Source: Dipteris shenzhenensis
Taxonomy: Eukaryota; Polypodiophyta; Polypodiopsida; Gleicheniales
DNA: 64,000 nucleotides
NCBI GenBank assembly: GCA_047967505.1
Contig: CM106539.1
Direction: 5' to 3' (one strand)
The notes beneath the pieces are model-generated. The model was not told the DNA's origin. It saw only the letters and a program-made list of their open reading frames with translations, and searched no databases. The translations under genes and the position numbers were made by a program. Shown piece after piece: positions 23,206-34,709 of this stretch. Position 1 is the stretch's first letter. Each line of letters begins with the position of its first letter.

Positions 23206-23729
23206 TTATGAACACCCATATAATAAATACTTTTTTATCCACCCTTATTTGAGCTTCGTGTGCCGTGTTGTTAAAAGGTTTTATATTTTAGACACACACA
23301 CACCCAAACCTTGTTAACCCTTTGTCGGGTTAACCATGTACCACATTGATAACCCTTGGTCAGGTTAGTCACATGGCACATGCCACGTGGCACGTTGCTC
23401 GCTAAACTCTTATCAGGTTGTCCAAGGATGAGGTTCTTGTACAACTCTTTTTGAGGTAAGCCTTATCCCTTTCATATTTTACCTTTTGCTGGAATTGTCA
23501 TAACTACGCAATTGTTGTGCCGGGTGCCTGATTGTTCAAGATAGTTATGGAAATTTTGGTATGCATCAAATTACATTGAACAAATTGATGATCACAAGAG
23601 AAATTACCACTTCGAAACACTTACAAATACTTATAAGAGGCTTCCTCTTTGGACTTTTTAGGTGCGGGGCAGGACACCACTTGTGTCCTCCTACCCCCAT
23701 CATGTGGTGTCCCCTCGGGTAAGGGGGGG
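23206..23729. other. unassigned, repeat of GTTAACC / GGTTA motifs
   Basis: No gene seen. A stretch at 23310-23410 repeats 'AACCCTTTGTCGGGTTA'-like phrases and ends in CCACGTGGCACG. Otherwise ordinary AT-rich DNA. Confidence 0.4.
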
Positions 23730-23784
23730 TACACACACACACATACACACACACACACACATACACATATACACACACACACAC
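23730..23784. repeat. (CA)n microsatellite
   Basis: About 55 bp of ACACAC interrupted by a few AT steps. The open frames through it on both strands (rich in Thr-His or Cys-Val) are artefacts. Confidence 0.95.
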
Positions 23785-23826
23785 TTCCTACACCATCCTC
23801 TCTTTTTGTTAGACCCTGGCCCCCTT

Positions 23827-23850
23827 GTCTCTCTCTCTCTCTCTCTCTCC
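23827..23850. repeat. (CT)n microsatellite
   Basis: Twelve CT units in a pyrimidine-rich stretch. Confidence 0.95.
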
Positions 23851-24419
23851 TACTTTTCCACCCTTCTCCCTCTCTGCTTGTGTGAAAGGAAGTTTTTCAA
23901 GAAGGTGTGTCTCTTTAAGCAATGTAGGTTCATTTTTTGTGAGATTTTGTTTTGTGAGAGTTGAAGCATGTTTCTCCTTGTATTGCTAAGCCTATGTGCT
24001 AATTTTCATGCTTGATTTTTAAAGGTTAAAGACAAAAAACGAGATTTGGTGAAAGAAAGAAGACTCACCTCTTCTCTTTTTGGTATTTCTCTTCCTTCTC
24101 TTTCTCCTTGTTTGTAGGCTTATGCTTGTCTCCTCAATCCAATCCCTTTGAAAAGTTGCTTCTCCAAACTCCTCCTTCCTCTAACAAGTTATCTGAAAAA
24201 ATGGTATGTTTCCTCTTTTTTATAGGGCTAGTCCCATGAAACACAGAGCGTGACTTTTCTAAGGAAGAAAGTGCTTTGTCTTTTTCCCTTTTGTTGTTTC
24301 CGTTATTTGCATTGGCCTCCTGCAGCTAACGCCTTAAGTGCTAGCTGCAGTGATGGGTGTAGGAACCCTCTCTTTCCCTCTCTTCTCTAATTCCCTCTTC
24401 TTCCCCTCTTTTCCTCTTT

Positions 24420-25500
24420 CCTTCTCTTATGCATATGCTTATGCTTTTCCTTCTTTTATGCTTATGCTCTTTTCCTCTCTTCTTTTTCTTCCCTCTCTTC
24501 TCTTTTCCCCTCTTCCTTATCTTCTTTTCATGAGCATATGCCTATGCCTATGCTTATGCTTATGCGTGAGCATATGCTCATATGCTCATGCATAAGCATA
24601 AGCATATGCCTCCTTCTCCTTCTCCTTTCCTTCTCTTCTTTTCCCCTCTCCTTCAATCTCTTTTTCTCCTCTTTTCATAAACATATGTATTTGCCTATGC
24701 TTATGCTTATGCATGAGCATATGCTCATATGCTCATGCATAAGCACAAGTATATGCTTTCTCTCTTTTTCTCTTATGCTCATATGCTCATGCATAAGCAT
24801 AAGCATATGCTTTCTTTCTTTTTCTCTTATGCTCTTTTCCCCTCTTCTTTTCCCCTCTTTCAATCTCTTTTCCCCTCTTCCTTCTCTTATGCTTATGCTC
24901 TTTTTCCCTCTTCCTTATCTTCTTTTCATAAGCATATGCCTATGCCTATGCCTATGCTTATGCTTATGCATGAGCATATGCTCATATGCTCATGCATAAG
25001 CATAAGCATATGTCTCCTTCTCCTTCTCCTTTCCTTATCTTCTTTTCCCCTCTCCTTCAATCTCTTTTTCTCCTCTTATGCTCTTTTCCCCTCTTTTCAA
25101 TCTCTTTTTCCCCTCTTCCTTGTCTTATGCTTATGCTCTTTTTCCCTCTTCCTTCTCTTATGCTTATGCTCTTTTCCTCTCGTATTGTTCCCCTCTTTCT
25201 CCTTCTCCTTCTCCTTCTCATTTCTTTCTCTTCTTTTCAATCTCTTTTTCTCCTCTTTTCATAAGCATATGTATTTGCCTATGCTTATGCTGCATGAGCA
25301 TATGCTCATATGCTCATGCATAAGCACAAGCATATGCTTTCTCTCTTTTTCACTTATGCTCATATGCTCATGCATAAGCATAAGCATATGCTTTCTTTCT
25401 TTTTCTCTTATGCTCTTTTCCCCTCTTCTTTTTTTTTCTCTTATGCTTCTCTTATGCTTGTGCTTCTCTTCTTTTCCCCTCTTCTTAGTCGTATTCGATT
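24420..25500. repeat. pyrimidine-rich minisatellite with embedded palindromes
   Basis: Long CTCTTTTCCCCTC tracts alternate with blocks of TTATGC and its complement GCATAA. At least six blocks (near 24528-24608, 24689-24756, 24772-24811, 24927-25014, 25258-25338 and 25350-25391) form imperfect palindromes centred on GAGCATATGCTC, and neighbouring blocks are near copies. The open frames through it (Ser/Phe/Leu-rich or MLMLMHEHM-like) are by-products of the repeat. Confidence 0.9.
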
Positions 25501-25559
25501 CTTTTTTCACATGCTCTTTAGCTGTATTTGGTTCTTTTTTTTTTCAAATAGATTCTAAA

Positions 25560-26020
25560 TGGAACCACCACGCCCTCACCCACTGGTGTCCTCCCTAAAC
25601 CCCAACCCGATCATTCCCCACGTCGCAGGGATTATAAACATAACTTCTTAGCTAGCTCATGTAAAAGAGAAGATTGTGCAAGAGAGTAATTGGGTGCAGT
25701 ACAACATGGGGGTGCATTCTTCTAGGTGGGATCGAAGCCGAAGGGTAGTGGAGCAAGGGCGACTAAGGAATGCACGACACAACCTACAAGATCTCCGTAG
25801 GTTGTGGAGAGGCAGCCACGATTGGTGGAGCCTCAAATATGATTGTGTAAAGGACATAATGTATTGTGTGGAGGCATTCGTGGATTGCGAGTACATAATC
25901 GCTGAAGAGCATAACTGCATATTAGAAGAGGTGGAGGATGAGGTCCCCAGTGACCCGCCTAATAGTGCGAAGGAGGAAAGTACCTCAGACAGTAATGCAG
26001 AGCAGTTGACCTATATTGGA
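25560..26020 (+). pseudogene. CACTA-associated conserved block (SDSNAEQ-type), copy in A1
   Basis: An exon-like block opening at an ATG (25560) after an intron-like TTTTTTTTCAAATAG. An in-frame stop lies early. From about 25676 it reads about 115 residues rich in Arg, Trp and Glu: NLQDLRRLWRG, VKDIMYCVEAF, EYIIAEE, DEVPSDPP and SDSNAEQ. The same block occurs in A2 at 32272-32710. I do not recognise the family. An acidic tail and repeated occurrence inside CACTA elements suggest an element-encoded accessory protein. Confidence 0.55.
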
Positions 26021-26097
26021 GACAAATTTTGCTTAAGCATACTTTTGCAGACATATATTTTTTATATACATAATTTTAGAGACATACTTTTAGTCTC

Positions 26098-26100
<3 letters not shown>

Positions 26101-26128
<28 letters not shown>
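26101..26128. repeat. (TA)n microsatellite
   Basis: Fourteen or so TA steps. Confidence 0.95.
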
Positions 26129-26133
<5 letters not shown>

Positions 26134-26410
26134 ATCTTATTGGATTCCACTTGTCTTTCATAAATATTTGTCATTTCAAAACTAGCTTGTCATAATTGTT
26201 AAGTAAATAATTGTCCTTTCATATTTATCCTTTATGCGTTGATGTCATTTCATAATTTTCACAAGTGATTAATTGCCTTTTCATGATTTCTTGAGTTTGA
26301 ATTTCATAATTGTCTTAAGTGATTAATTGTCTATCTGCTTCTTACCCGCTCTTTTTTTTGTTTTTTTTTTTTGTCTTCGTCTACATTTGTCCAATCCCCC
26401 CAAATTAGAC

Positions 26411-27955
26411 ATGGGATCATGTTGCATGTCTGAGAAGTATGAAAACCCTCGTAGGAGGAGACATCATGATCTCTACTCTCCAGATGACTTTGAATCCACT
26501 CAGGCGACACCTCGGGGGTCTACCCCTATGACTACCCTTGCCGACTCCTCTCGAATGTAGCACTATGACTACCTCTCGGGGAACTCCTAGATGAGTTTGT
26601 CACATAGATGACCAATGCAGCGAGATTCTTCTCTCTACTATCCTAGAGGACCTCAGCAAATCCCTCTCCTATACTGATGGCTGGACCTACTGTCCAGCCA
26701 TCCCTTCTAGTCCCTTCAACTGAGGGGTCATCACCTGGGCATGCCCATCATAAGGGAGGAAGAGTAGGAAGGGTTGTTTATTTTGTGTTGACTCGGGAGA
26801 TGTAGATGAGTCAACACACTCACATCCCTACAGGTCTCCACTTGGTCCGGAGACCCAGCACCAGTCAGGTCCCTTGCCCTCTCCTACTCCCACTGCTACT
26901 CGCTCCATAAGCACTCACAGTAACACCACTCGCTCTAACTCTACCACTACCATGAGTTCTCCTTACCCGATCGAGAACCTGTCCTATGAAATCACGGTTG
27001 CTGGAGAGATAATAGAAAATAAAAAGGGCTCAGAGTGATGGCCACCATGAGGCAGTTGATGAGCCACCACTTTAGGAGTGGCATAGCTACTAACTGGCAG
27101 TACCAAGATGACCAAAAGAAGCAAACAGTCATCGATGAATTGAAAAGACAATATCCTAACCGCTCAAATTGGGAGTTCAATTCAAATTACATGAAAGAGC
27201 ACATGGGGTCCTCTTGAAGCATCGTAGGTCAACCTTGTGTACTTCCATCGCAAAGGGAAAGGCTAAACCCAGCTGGGCAGACAAAGTTGATTGAAAGTTT
27301 TTCAAGAAGTAGTACAAGAACCATCCCAAACTATTCGAGGTCAGAGAGGGCTATGAGGAGATGGCTGGACTCCATAGGTACTTCGCACTTTGGTGCAGGC
27401 GGAAGGTTGGCATTCAAGGCAACCATGGTAAGTCTACTTCTTCTCATTTAATGTATTGTTCTATTTGTTTTACTACATATTGCATGCACTTTATCTAACT
27501 CTCGTAAATTGGGCCCATAGCAAGCTATGATGGGTCACCTTCCCACAGACACAGAGATGAGACATGGGTTTCACATAAGAACAAAGCCGTGGTTTATTGA
27601 GCAGGCTGCGTTGGGAGCGATGGTTGATTGGGCTGAGGTGGTTGCTCGCACGGTATAAGTATACTCCTTGTAATCTCACTTTTTAAACTATTTTATTCTT
27701 TAAGTTCCAATCTAATTTCCAATTAATATAATTTCACTCTTAGAATCAAAGCGCGAACGGTCCATCAATGGAGGTGAGCAGTGATGATGAGGGATTAGGC
27801 TTACACGGCTTCAACAAGGACCAAGGATTAGGTGCATTTCACAAGGGCCAGGGATTTAGGCACAGTTCACAAGGGCCAGGGATTAGGCCAACGTGATGAG
27901 GACGAGGACGAGGACGACGATTCGGATGAGCAGTAGTAGTATTATTAGTAGTAGT
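26411..27955 (+). pseudogene. En/Spm-type accessory transposase gene remnant in A1
   Basis: Begins at an ATG in TTAGACATGGGATC (26410) and reads short pieces of an RR-rich N-terminus (RRRRHHDLYSPDDF). It then gives MRQLMSHHFRSGIATNW and VIDELKRQYPNRSNWEF (27045-27190), later HFGAGG (about 27390) and an acidic C-terminus DEDEDDDSDEQ (about 27930). Order and spacing match the better preserved copies in A2 (33367-34500) and B1 (39810-41284). Frames are broken repeatedly. I infer the Ptta/En/Spm 'transposase_24' type. Confidence 0.55.
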
Positions 27956-28164
27956 TTGCATATATTTCGTCATGTATATGCTTCTGTATGTTGGCTCATT
28001 TGAGCGATTTTGTATCACTCTTTTCAAAAAGGTAATTTTGTAACAAACAATGTTGTATATCTTCGACATGTATCTACTTTTGTTGCTCGGCTCGTTTGAG
28101 CAATTTTGTATCACCCTTTTCACAAGGGAAATTTTGTAACAAAAAACACTCTTTTGTAATTACT

Positions 28165-28240
28165 TAAAAAAAACATTAGTGGGACAAAGCAGGGCTTGAT
28201 GTGGCCTTGTTTAGCCCCACTAATGTTTTTTAAAGCTTCT
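28165..28240. repeat. imperfect hairpin near the A1 right end
   Basis: AACATTAGTGGGAC and its near complement GCCCCACTAATGTT face each other across about 25 bp. Related CCCATCCTGCCCCAC sequence occurs in the corresponding part of A3 (about 51490-51530). Probably subterminal structure of this CACTA type. Confidence 0.6.
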
Positions 28241-28427
28241 GTAATCATCGCTACATTAGGAAAAAAGGGAGCTCATTTTGGGGCCCTGTAAGAAATTCAC
28301 TATTTTCTCTTTTCTCTCTCTACAAAAGCAAGAAAATATGGATACTTGCATGAGAAATGTCAGTGTGAAAAGGAATAAATATATTCTTTCACATGCTTTA
28401 CATTCAATGTTCATATAAGAGCAACAC

Positions 28428-28605
28428 TTTTCTGTGTGGAATTTGGTGATTCTGACACCGCAGATGCGTCCGGAACGGCCCAAAACCCCAAGAATGGCAC
28501 TGGAAGCGCTGGAATCGAACATCCGGAGGCCAGTGCCATTCTTGGGGTTTTGGGCCGTTCCAGACGCGTCTGCAGTGTCAGAATCACCAAATTCCACACA
28601 GAAAA
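28428..28605. repeat. near-perfect 76-bp inverted repeat
   Basis: Arms 28428-28503 and 28530-28605 around a 26-nt loop. The arms differ at only three positions in my comparison, each a C/T difference at a CpG. Starts TTTTCTGTGTGG and ends CCACACAGAAAA. A transcript would fold into a long hairpin. It lies within element A1, about 100 bp from its right end. Confidence 0.9.
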
Positions 28606-28706
28606 TAAATTTTTTAAAGATTCAAATTAGATCACCTCATTAAAAAAACTTTTTAGTGTAAAAAAGGTCAGTATTTCCATTGGAAAAGGGCCTATGCCTT
28701 GTAGTG

Positions 28707-29591
28707 ATATCGAGGGAAAGAGGTTAATGATAAAGTTATAATGGCTACCCTCAGGTTTGATACAAACTTTATCTTGGCTTTGTATTTATATCTTGATTAA
28801 ATCTAATGAGCTAATGTTTAATTATTTTTTGATGCAGTATAATTATATCTTAGTTTCCTCCAAATTTGGGAAAGTGTGTATCTGTCATAGATTCCCTGCT
28901 TTCTACATGGCTCAATAATTTAATAAAAGTCAATAGAAGATATCTGCACCAGGCTGCAATCTCTCAATATGGACAATGTATGAGTTATCATTATGAGGAG
29001 TAAGTGACACCGCAACCTCATATTTACTTTTGCGAGAGGTAAGATGCAGTCATAATAAAGATTCTTAATTGGCCATGCAGGAAACATTGGAGTTTGCTGG
29101 CTATGGACCTACAAGCCAAGAAATGCTATTTTGCCAATTCAATGGCAAGATATCATGGCAATGTGTTAACGTAAGTATACTCTTAATGCATTGTAACTTT
29201 CGTGGTACACTTACTCTTAATCATATTGTAACTTTTGTGGTATGTATCTTTTGCGATGCACTTATTCATTCCCTTGTATGTTATGATGGATAGATCTACA
29301 TCAAGGTTAATAAGTGCAATCGAACAAGTCACAAAGTATGATGGTGACTTGCAAGAAGAAATGGACTTACAAGAGATGGTTAGTGATTTATCGGTAATTG
29401 ATAGCATTTGCATTTGAAATATGTCCATGCATAATACATTTTTAAAATAGTCTAGATCATACAGGGTTGAGTACAACTTTTTGAATTGACTATATATGCA
29501 TTCGTGTTCTATTTCAAAGGTTATTTTCTACACGCAAACTTAGAAATGTATTAGCTAAGTCGTATGATGGGATATTTGATTTTAGTAATGA
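28707..29591. other. spacer with two exon-like stretches
   Basis: 29080-29170 is open between an acceptor-like CCATGCAG and a donor-like AACGTAAGT (reads ETLEFAGYGPTSQEML). 29295-29380 is open after GATGGATAG (reads STSRLISAIEQVTKY). Neither belongs to a family I recognise and they may be chance. The rest is AT-rich. Confidence 0.3.
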
Positions 29592-29861
29592 TATTTTTGC
29601 TTGGGGGTTGCACTAATAAGAAACCCTATGTATCACGTGCATTCAAAGGGTATTAAAAAACCCCCTCAACTAAAATTTTTCCCCCAATTAAAAGACCCCT
29701 ATTTACTTATAGACTAAGTGGTTTTTTTAAAAATTGAATTAAAAAACCCTGTTGTTATTGTAATCTGTTTTTTTTTTTGAAAAGTCAAATTAAAATACCC
29801 CTCCTTTTTAATGGACATGGTACACTAAAATTTCATAAGGTGCAACCCTTGAGTATTGTTG
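29592..29861. mobile_element. MITE copy 2 (element 29600-29853)
   Basis: 254 bp with terminal repeats CTTGGGGGTTGCAC and GTGCAACCCTTGAG. The flanks TATTTTTG and TATTGTTG match at seven of eight bases. Inner sequence (AAACCCTATGTATCAC..., AAATACCCCTCC, CATGGTACACTA) matches copy 3 closely and copy 1 at the ends. Confidence 0.85.
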
Positions 29862-31602
29862 ATCTTAATTTGATGAAAGAACCAGTGCTAAATTTTATTC
29901 TACCACCAAATACACAATATTGCATTCTCAAAATGTATTGAGGATTACGCATGTTCCATTGTGCCTTTAGAAATTTATTGAGGAATAACCATGAAGAAAA
30001 ACTAGGTTGCAATCATCTTTTCTACTTTTTTATGCTAATATGAGAAGCAAGTTCTGTCTTTTCAATAAGTGACCTTTTCATATTTATAAAGAAAATTAAA
30101 TGTTAAGGTAGAAGTAGCTACTTTATTTTTATTATTGTAGATCTAAGTGCAATGAATGACTTGCAATTCACCAATTCAAAGAATTTGCCAAAAAAATTTC
30201 CAAGATTTTTTACAAAGATTTTAATTCAAAGATAATAGTTTTGAGATGATTGGATTGCAATTTGAAATCTATAAACAACAATTTCCATATAGCATTTAAC
30301 CACACTCTTTGTTTTTAGAAAATTAAATTTAGCAAATAGCAAATTGAATTTAGTTAAGAACACTTTGCATTTTGCTTATAACACTTGCATTCTGCACATA
30401 GTACTTTGCATTTAGCATTCCTACACATTTGTGTGGAAAGAAAGCTAGCACTCTTTATTAGACCAAGGACTTAGGAATGTTTTCTTCAGGTTCGGTTTAT
30501 TTGAAAATTCACATTCAAGAAAAATTAATTTGAATTTAGTACATAGCAATTTGAATTTAGTGCATAACACTTTGCACTTGGAACATGGACCTTAGCATAT
30601 AGCACATAACCACAGGCTTGTGTGGGAGGAGATTTGGCACATTTCCCCTCCAAAAGTTATAACACCAAGTAACTTGCCCTTCCTTAGGTTCATATCAATT
30701 TGCATTTAGCACATAGCAATTTCTATATAGCATATAGCAATTTGAATTTTATAAATAGTTGTTTGGATTTGATACAGAACCACACATATGTGTGGGCTTC
30801 CTCTCCAAAATTTATAAGACCAAGGAACATGACCTTCCTTGGGTTCATTTGAATTTGCATTCACACAAATTTACATTCTACAAAGCTTGTAATTGAAAGA
30901 AAGTAATCAAACTTTGAATAGTAGAAATGAGATAAATTATTATTGTATTATATAATTAGATAGCACTATGCATTTTGTAAATAGAAACTTGCACTTAGCA
31001 TATAACCTTTTTTTTTTTGAAAATTTTAAATTTTTAATAAACAAAAGAAAAATGCAAGGATAAGTTAATGATGATTGCATAAATTGGGTTTCATTCCAAG
31101 ATTATAGTCAAGAATGTACAGAAAAAGTAAAGGGAAAAGCAAAGTAAAATAGATTTTCTACTGATGTAGGTCCACAAAAAAAGAAAAGGGAAAAGGAAAG
31201 TAAAATAGATTTTCTATTGGTGTAGGTCCTACTTTGTAAGAATAGTTACATTAAGGGATGTTGCTTGCTCTTACAAAAAACGCAAGCGTATGTTGTAAAC
31301 TGATGGTCTCATGAGTTACAAGAAACTATTCATGAGTAGTTGTAAGCTATGGGAGTAGTTAGAAACTTACTATAGAACTCTTGAATGGTGGCAGCAATCC
31401 AAGCCACTACTCAAGTAAGAGCAATACTAAAGATTAGCAAAGGCACACAAATAAAAGAGTAAAGGGTGAATTAGACTCATGGAAGAAGGGTATAGCAGTG
31501 GCAAAGCAAGATAGGAAGAGGTAGGTGAAGAAAGGTTTTGTCTTGGGTGAGGTAGATCTAGCAACAAGTAGCTCAATTTGTGAGCATGATTGTCTAGTTG
31601 AA
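29862..31602. other. AT-rich spacer with degenerate TTTGCATTTAGCA repeats
   Basis: No gene seen. Between about 30290 and 30990 phrases such as CATTTAGCACATAGCAATTTGAATTT recur irregularly. A short direct duplication of AAAATAGATTTTCTA lies at 31147 and 31202. Confidence 0.45.
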
Positions 31603-32271
31603 TTGAACTACATGACACAGGCCTCTTTCTGACACTATCTATTGATGCTTCACAGGTGCAGGCACAAAGATCATTGGTACGATTAGCAGATGAAGTATGC
31701 TATCAGAGCTCTTCGCTAGGGTCCATTGGGAGTATTAGAGAGAGAGCAACGAGAAGGGAGTGATGAGAGACGAGAAGGAAGCAAAGAGACAGTGACGAGG
31801 GGTACCAGAGTGGAAGGAATGGAAGGAGGGGAATGACAAGAAGGGAATGACAAGAGATCGATGAGAAGAGAACGAGCAATAGAGTAGAAGGGAACAATGA
31901 GAGATGTAGAAAGGGAGTGGTATGAAACAAAGAAGAGAGGAGGGGAGACTCTAAAGATTGAGGGAGGATGACATGTAGAAGGGAAAAGCAAAGAATGAAA
32001 CGTACAAAATATGAGGAGGATAAAGCAGATAGGGTGATAGAGGATGTGATTGGTGCAGATTGTGGAAGTGGATACAATAAAGTTTCCTAGAATTATCTTT
32101 TTAGAATGTATTGGCTTGTGCGATATATATAATTTTTTGAATAGAAGTGAATGTGAATGTAGCTTTTTTGTACCCTGAATTCTTTTACAGATCTTGTATG
32201 AGTGCCTTGATATGATTTGTAATGTGTTTTATATGCCCGTATTTGGTTTTTTTTTTCAAACAGATTATAAA

Positions 32272-32710
32272 TGGAATGCCCTCCTCCCGATAGTCTTTGG
32301 CAAACCCCAACTTGATTCCCCATGTTGCTATCATTCGAGATATTCATACTCTGCTATCACATGTAGAAGAAAAAATTATGCATGATGAAGATTTGATAAA
32401 GCTTAATGTCGAACTACATGCGCGTGGGTGGGGTCCAAACTGATCGCATCAAGAGCGACATTTTCTGAGTGTCGCATGAAACAACCTACGGGATCTCCAC
32501 AAGCTTTGGAGAGACCGCTTAGAGCCACTCATTAACGAGGAGGAGACTATGAAAGACATAATGGTTTGTGTAGACATCTTCTTGGACCGTGAGTACATAG
32601 TCCAAGAAGAGTATCAATATATATTAGAAGACATGCACGATGAGGTCCCAAGTGACCCATCTAGCCATGAGGAGGAGGACAACATGAGTGATAGTAATGC
32701 AGAGCAGTAG
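32272..32710 (+). pseudogene. CACTA-associated conserved block (SDSNAEQ-type), copy in A2
   Basis: Homologous to 25560-26020: HARGW, NLRDLHKLWRD, MKDIMVCVDIF, REYIVQEE, DEVPSDPS and SDSNAEQ followed by TAG. Several frame breaks occur in the first half. MITE copy 3 inserted at the end of the block. The A1 copy (GAGCAGTTGACC) shows the sequence before that insertion. Confidence 0.55.
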
Positions 32711-32981
32711 ACCTCCTCGGAGGGTGCACTACTAAGAAACCCTATGTATCATGTGCGTTCAAAGGGTACTAAAAAAACCCCTTAACTAAAATTTCTTCCA
32801 CAATAAAAACACCCCTCTTTACTTATAAACAAAGTGATTTTTTTCAAAACTTCAATTTAAAAAACCCTCCTGTTAATTTAATTCTGTTAAATTTTAAAAA
32901 AAAGTTGCATTAAAATACCCCTCCTTTTGAATGCACGTGGTACACTAAATTTTTTTTAGGTGAACCCCCCGAGTAAACCTC
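32708..32981. mobile_element. MITE copy 3 (element 32716-32973)
   Basis: 258 bp with ends CTCGGAGGGTGCAC and GTGAACCCCCCGAG. The flanks TAGACCTC and TAAACCTC match at seven of eight bases. Interior closely resembles copy 2. Confidence 0.85.
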
Positions 32982-33366
32982 CTCCTCACTTTTGGAATTT
33001 TTGGAGAATGTCTCTTTTGGAGACAAATTTTGTTTAACAATACTCTTTTGCGAGAATTTTTGTATATGAACACTCTTTTGGAGATAAATTTTGTACTTGA
33101 ACACTCTTTTGGACCAAATTTTGTATATGAATACTCTATTGGTACATATGGTAATGTATTTTATGGAGATATATGATAATATATGATGAAGTCTTAAGTA
33201 GATTGTGTTTTCATAGTTTTAGTAAATTGAACTTGAATTTTAAGTAGCAAATTGTCTTTTAAGTAAAGTGTAAGTATTTATTGCTCGTTCTACTTCTTTC
33301 CTGCTCTTGTGTTTGTGTTTGTTTTCTTGTTTGTGTATGTGTTTGTCCAATCCCCCCAAATTAGAC

Positions 33367-34515
33367 ATGTCAGCATGTCGCATGTCCAGAGGGTACAGAC
33401 CCCGTGATCATGGGACCACTCGTAGGAGGAGACGTCATGGGTTGTACTCTCTAGAGAACTTCGATTCCACTCAGCTGACTCCTCAAAGGCCTACCTATGT
33501 GACTACCCCCCTAGGTGGACTCCCCACAGGCTAACTCCTCAGGGGCCTATCCTTGCGACTACCCCTCGAGGAACTCCTTTTCTCTACTAGTAGCCCATGG
33601 CTTCATCAAGAGTCCTAATGAGTTTGTCACATCCACGAGCGACGCAGAGGTAGCAAGGAGATTCTTCTCTCTCCTATCCCAAAGGACCTCAACTCTACAC
33701 CCATGGGGGGTAGATCAGGGACATCGACATCTTTACCTACTCGACAACCGTCCCCTGTAGCCCCTTCCAAGGGGTCATCACCTGAGCGTATCCATTGTAG
33801 GTCCAGAAAGAGTAGTAAGGGTTGAGGTTGTTGTGGCCGCATGAGGGATGTAGATGAGTTTGCACATTCCCATCCCTCCAAGTCTCTCCTGTATCATGAG
33901 ATGTAGTACCAGTCAAGTCCCTTGCCCTCTCCACACAAGCCGCAGCACCCCTGAGACCACTCGCTTCCTTACTCCTCGCTCTAGCTCTGCTACTCCATCC
34001 ACCACGAATCCTTCGAGCTTTGTTTTGCACGAGGACCTACCCTATAGAGTGAATAGTGTTGGGGATGTTATACAGGACGAGGATGGGAAGGCGGTCACAA
34101 GATACATGAGAAGGTTTGTGGACACCCACTTCCCCAATGATATATTCAAATCTTGGAACCAACAGGACAAGAAAGCCAAGGACACCATCATATATGCCCC
34201 CAGGAGACATTTTCCAAATCCTAAAGGGTATGAGTTTGATCAAAATGCAATGCTTACACAGATGGGGGAGCTCCTTAAGTCTTGTACATATGAATTAAGG
34301 GAGAGCCTGAAGGATTGGAGGAGAGCAAAGAAGGATTACAAGGAGAATCCAAATGCATTTGAGCCTCAACGAAGGGTGATGAGGATAGGCCTAGAGATCG
34401 TAGGTCCTTCAAACGAGGCATGGGTGGTCATCATATATCTATCTTCTACTGAATTTCTAATAATATGTTCAATCATTCAAATGTCTTGTCATTCATATCT
34501 AACTAATTGAATTTG
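33367..34515 (+). pseudogene. En/Spm-type accessory transposase gene remnant in A2
   Basis: The ATG at 33367 (MSACRMSRGYRPRDHG) opens an Arg-rich, low-complexity N-terminus that soon breaks frame. From about 34021 a 145-codon stretch is open: YRVNSVGDVIQDEDGK, MRRFVDTHFPNDIF, RRHFPNPKGYEFDQ, MGELLKSCTYELRES and LEIVGPSNEAW before a donor-like GTGGTCATC. The order (GDV...D..GK, MR..., YPNP, LEIVG) parallels the B1 gene at 39810-41284 and the A3 remnant at 38400, so these encode the same protein type. Function is inferred as DNA-binding accessory transposase. Confidence 0.6.
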
Positions 34516-34709
34516 GATCTATAGGAATCTGTGATTGGAAGGCCTCTAGACAATGAGGAGTACAAAAGGGCATTAAATTTTGCATCGACGGGTTCTTTGC
34601 AACGTCCACAACAACGGACTTTTCGACACTTTCCACTTTTTTTTTAAAAAAATTCTTTGTATTTAGCATCAGTATCGGTGTAGAAAGCGGACCATGTCTT
34701 GTAGTGTTG

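Larger units (their letters stand above)
25540..28706 (+). mobile_element. decayed CACTA element A1 (left end uncertain)
   Basis: Ends with GCCTTGTAGTG at 28706, the mirror of a CACTACAAGGC terminus. Its interior is homologous, block by block, to element A2 (31606-34706): TTTTTTTTCAAATAG before the first exon-like block, the SDSNAEQ block, and TCCCCCCAAATTAGACATG. No CACTACA left end can be found; the minisatellite on that side may have replaced it. Confidence 0.6.
31606..34706 (+). mobile_element. CACTA element A2 with 3-bp target duplication
   Basis: The right end CATGTCTTGTAGTG mirrors CACTACAAGACATGG. The left end reads AACTACATGACACAGG, the same terminus with two early substitutions. 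TTG flanks both sides (31603-31605 and 34707-34709), the 3-bp duplication typical of CACTA transposition. Inside are remnants of two genes and MITE copy 3. Its left end closely matches that of A3 at 37597 (CTCTTTxTGA). Confidence 0.75.

Noticed and set aside
23566-23964. Cys-Val or Thr-His repeat proteins
   Set aside because: Products of the (CA)n microsatellite.
24338-25598. Several overlapping open frames, one of 289 codons, rich in Leu, Ser, Phe or MLMLMHEHM units
   Set aside because: Low-complexity products of the minisatellite, present in several frames and on both strands.
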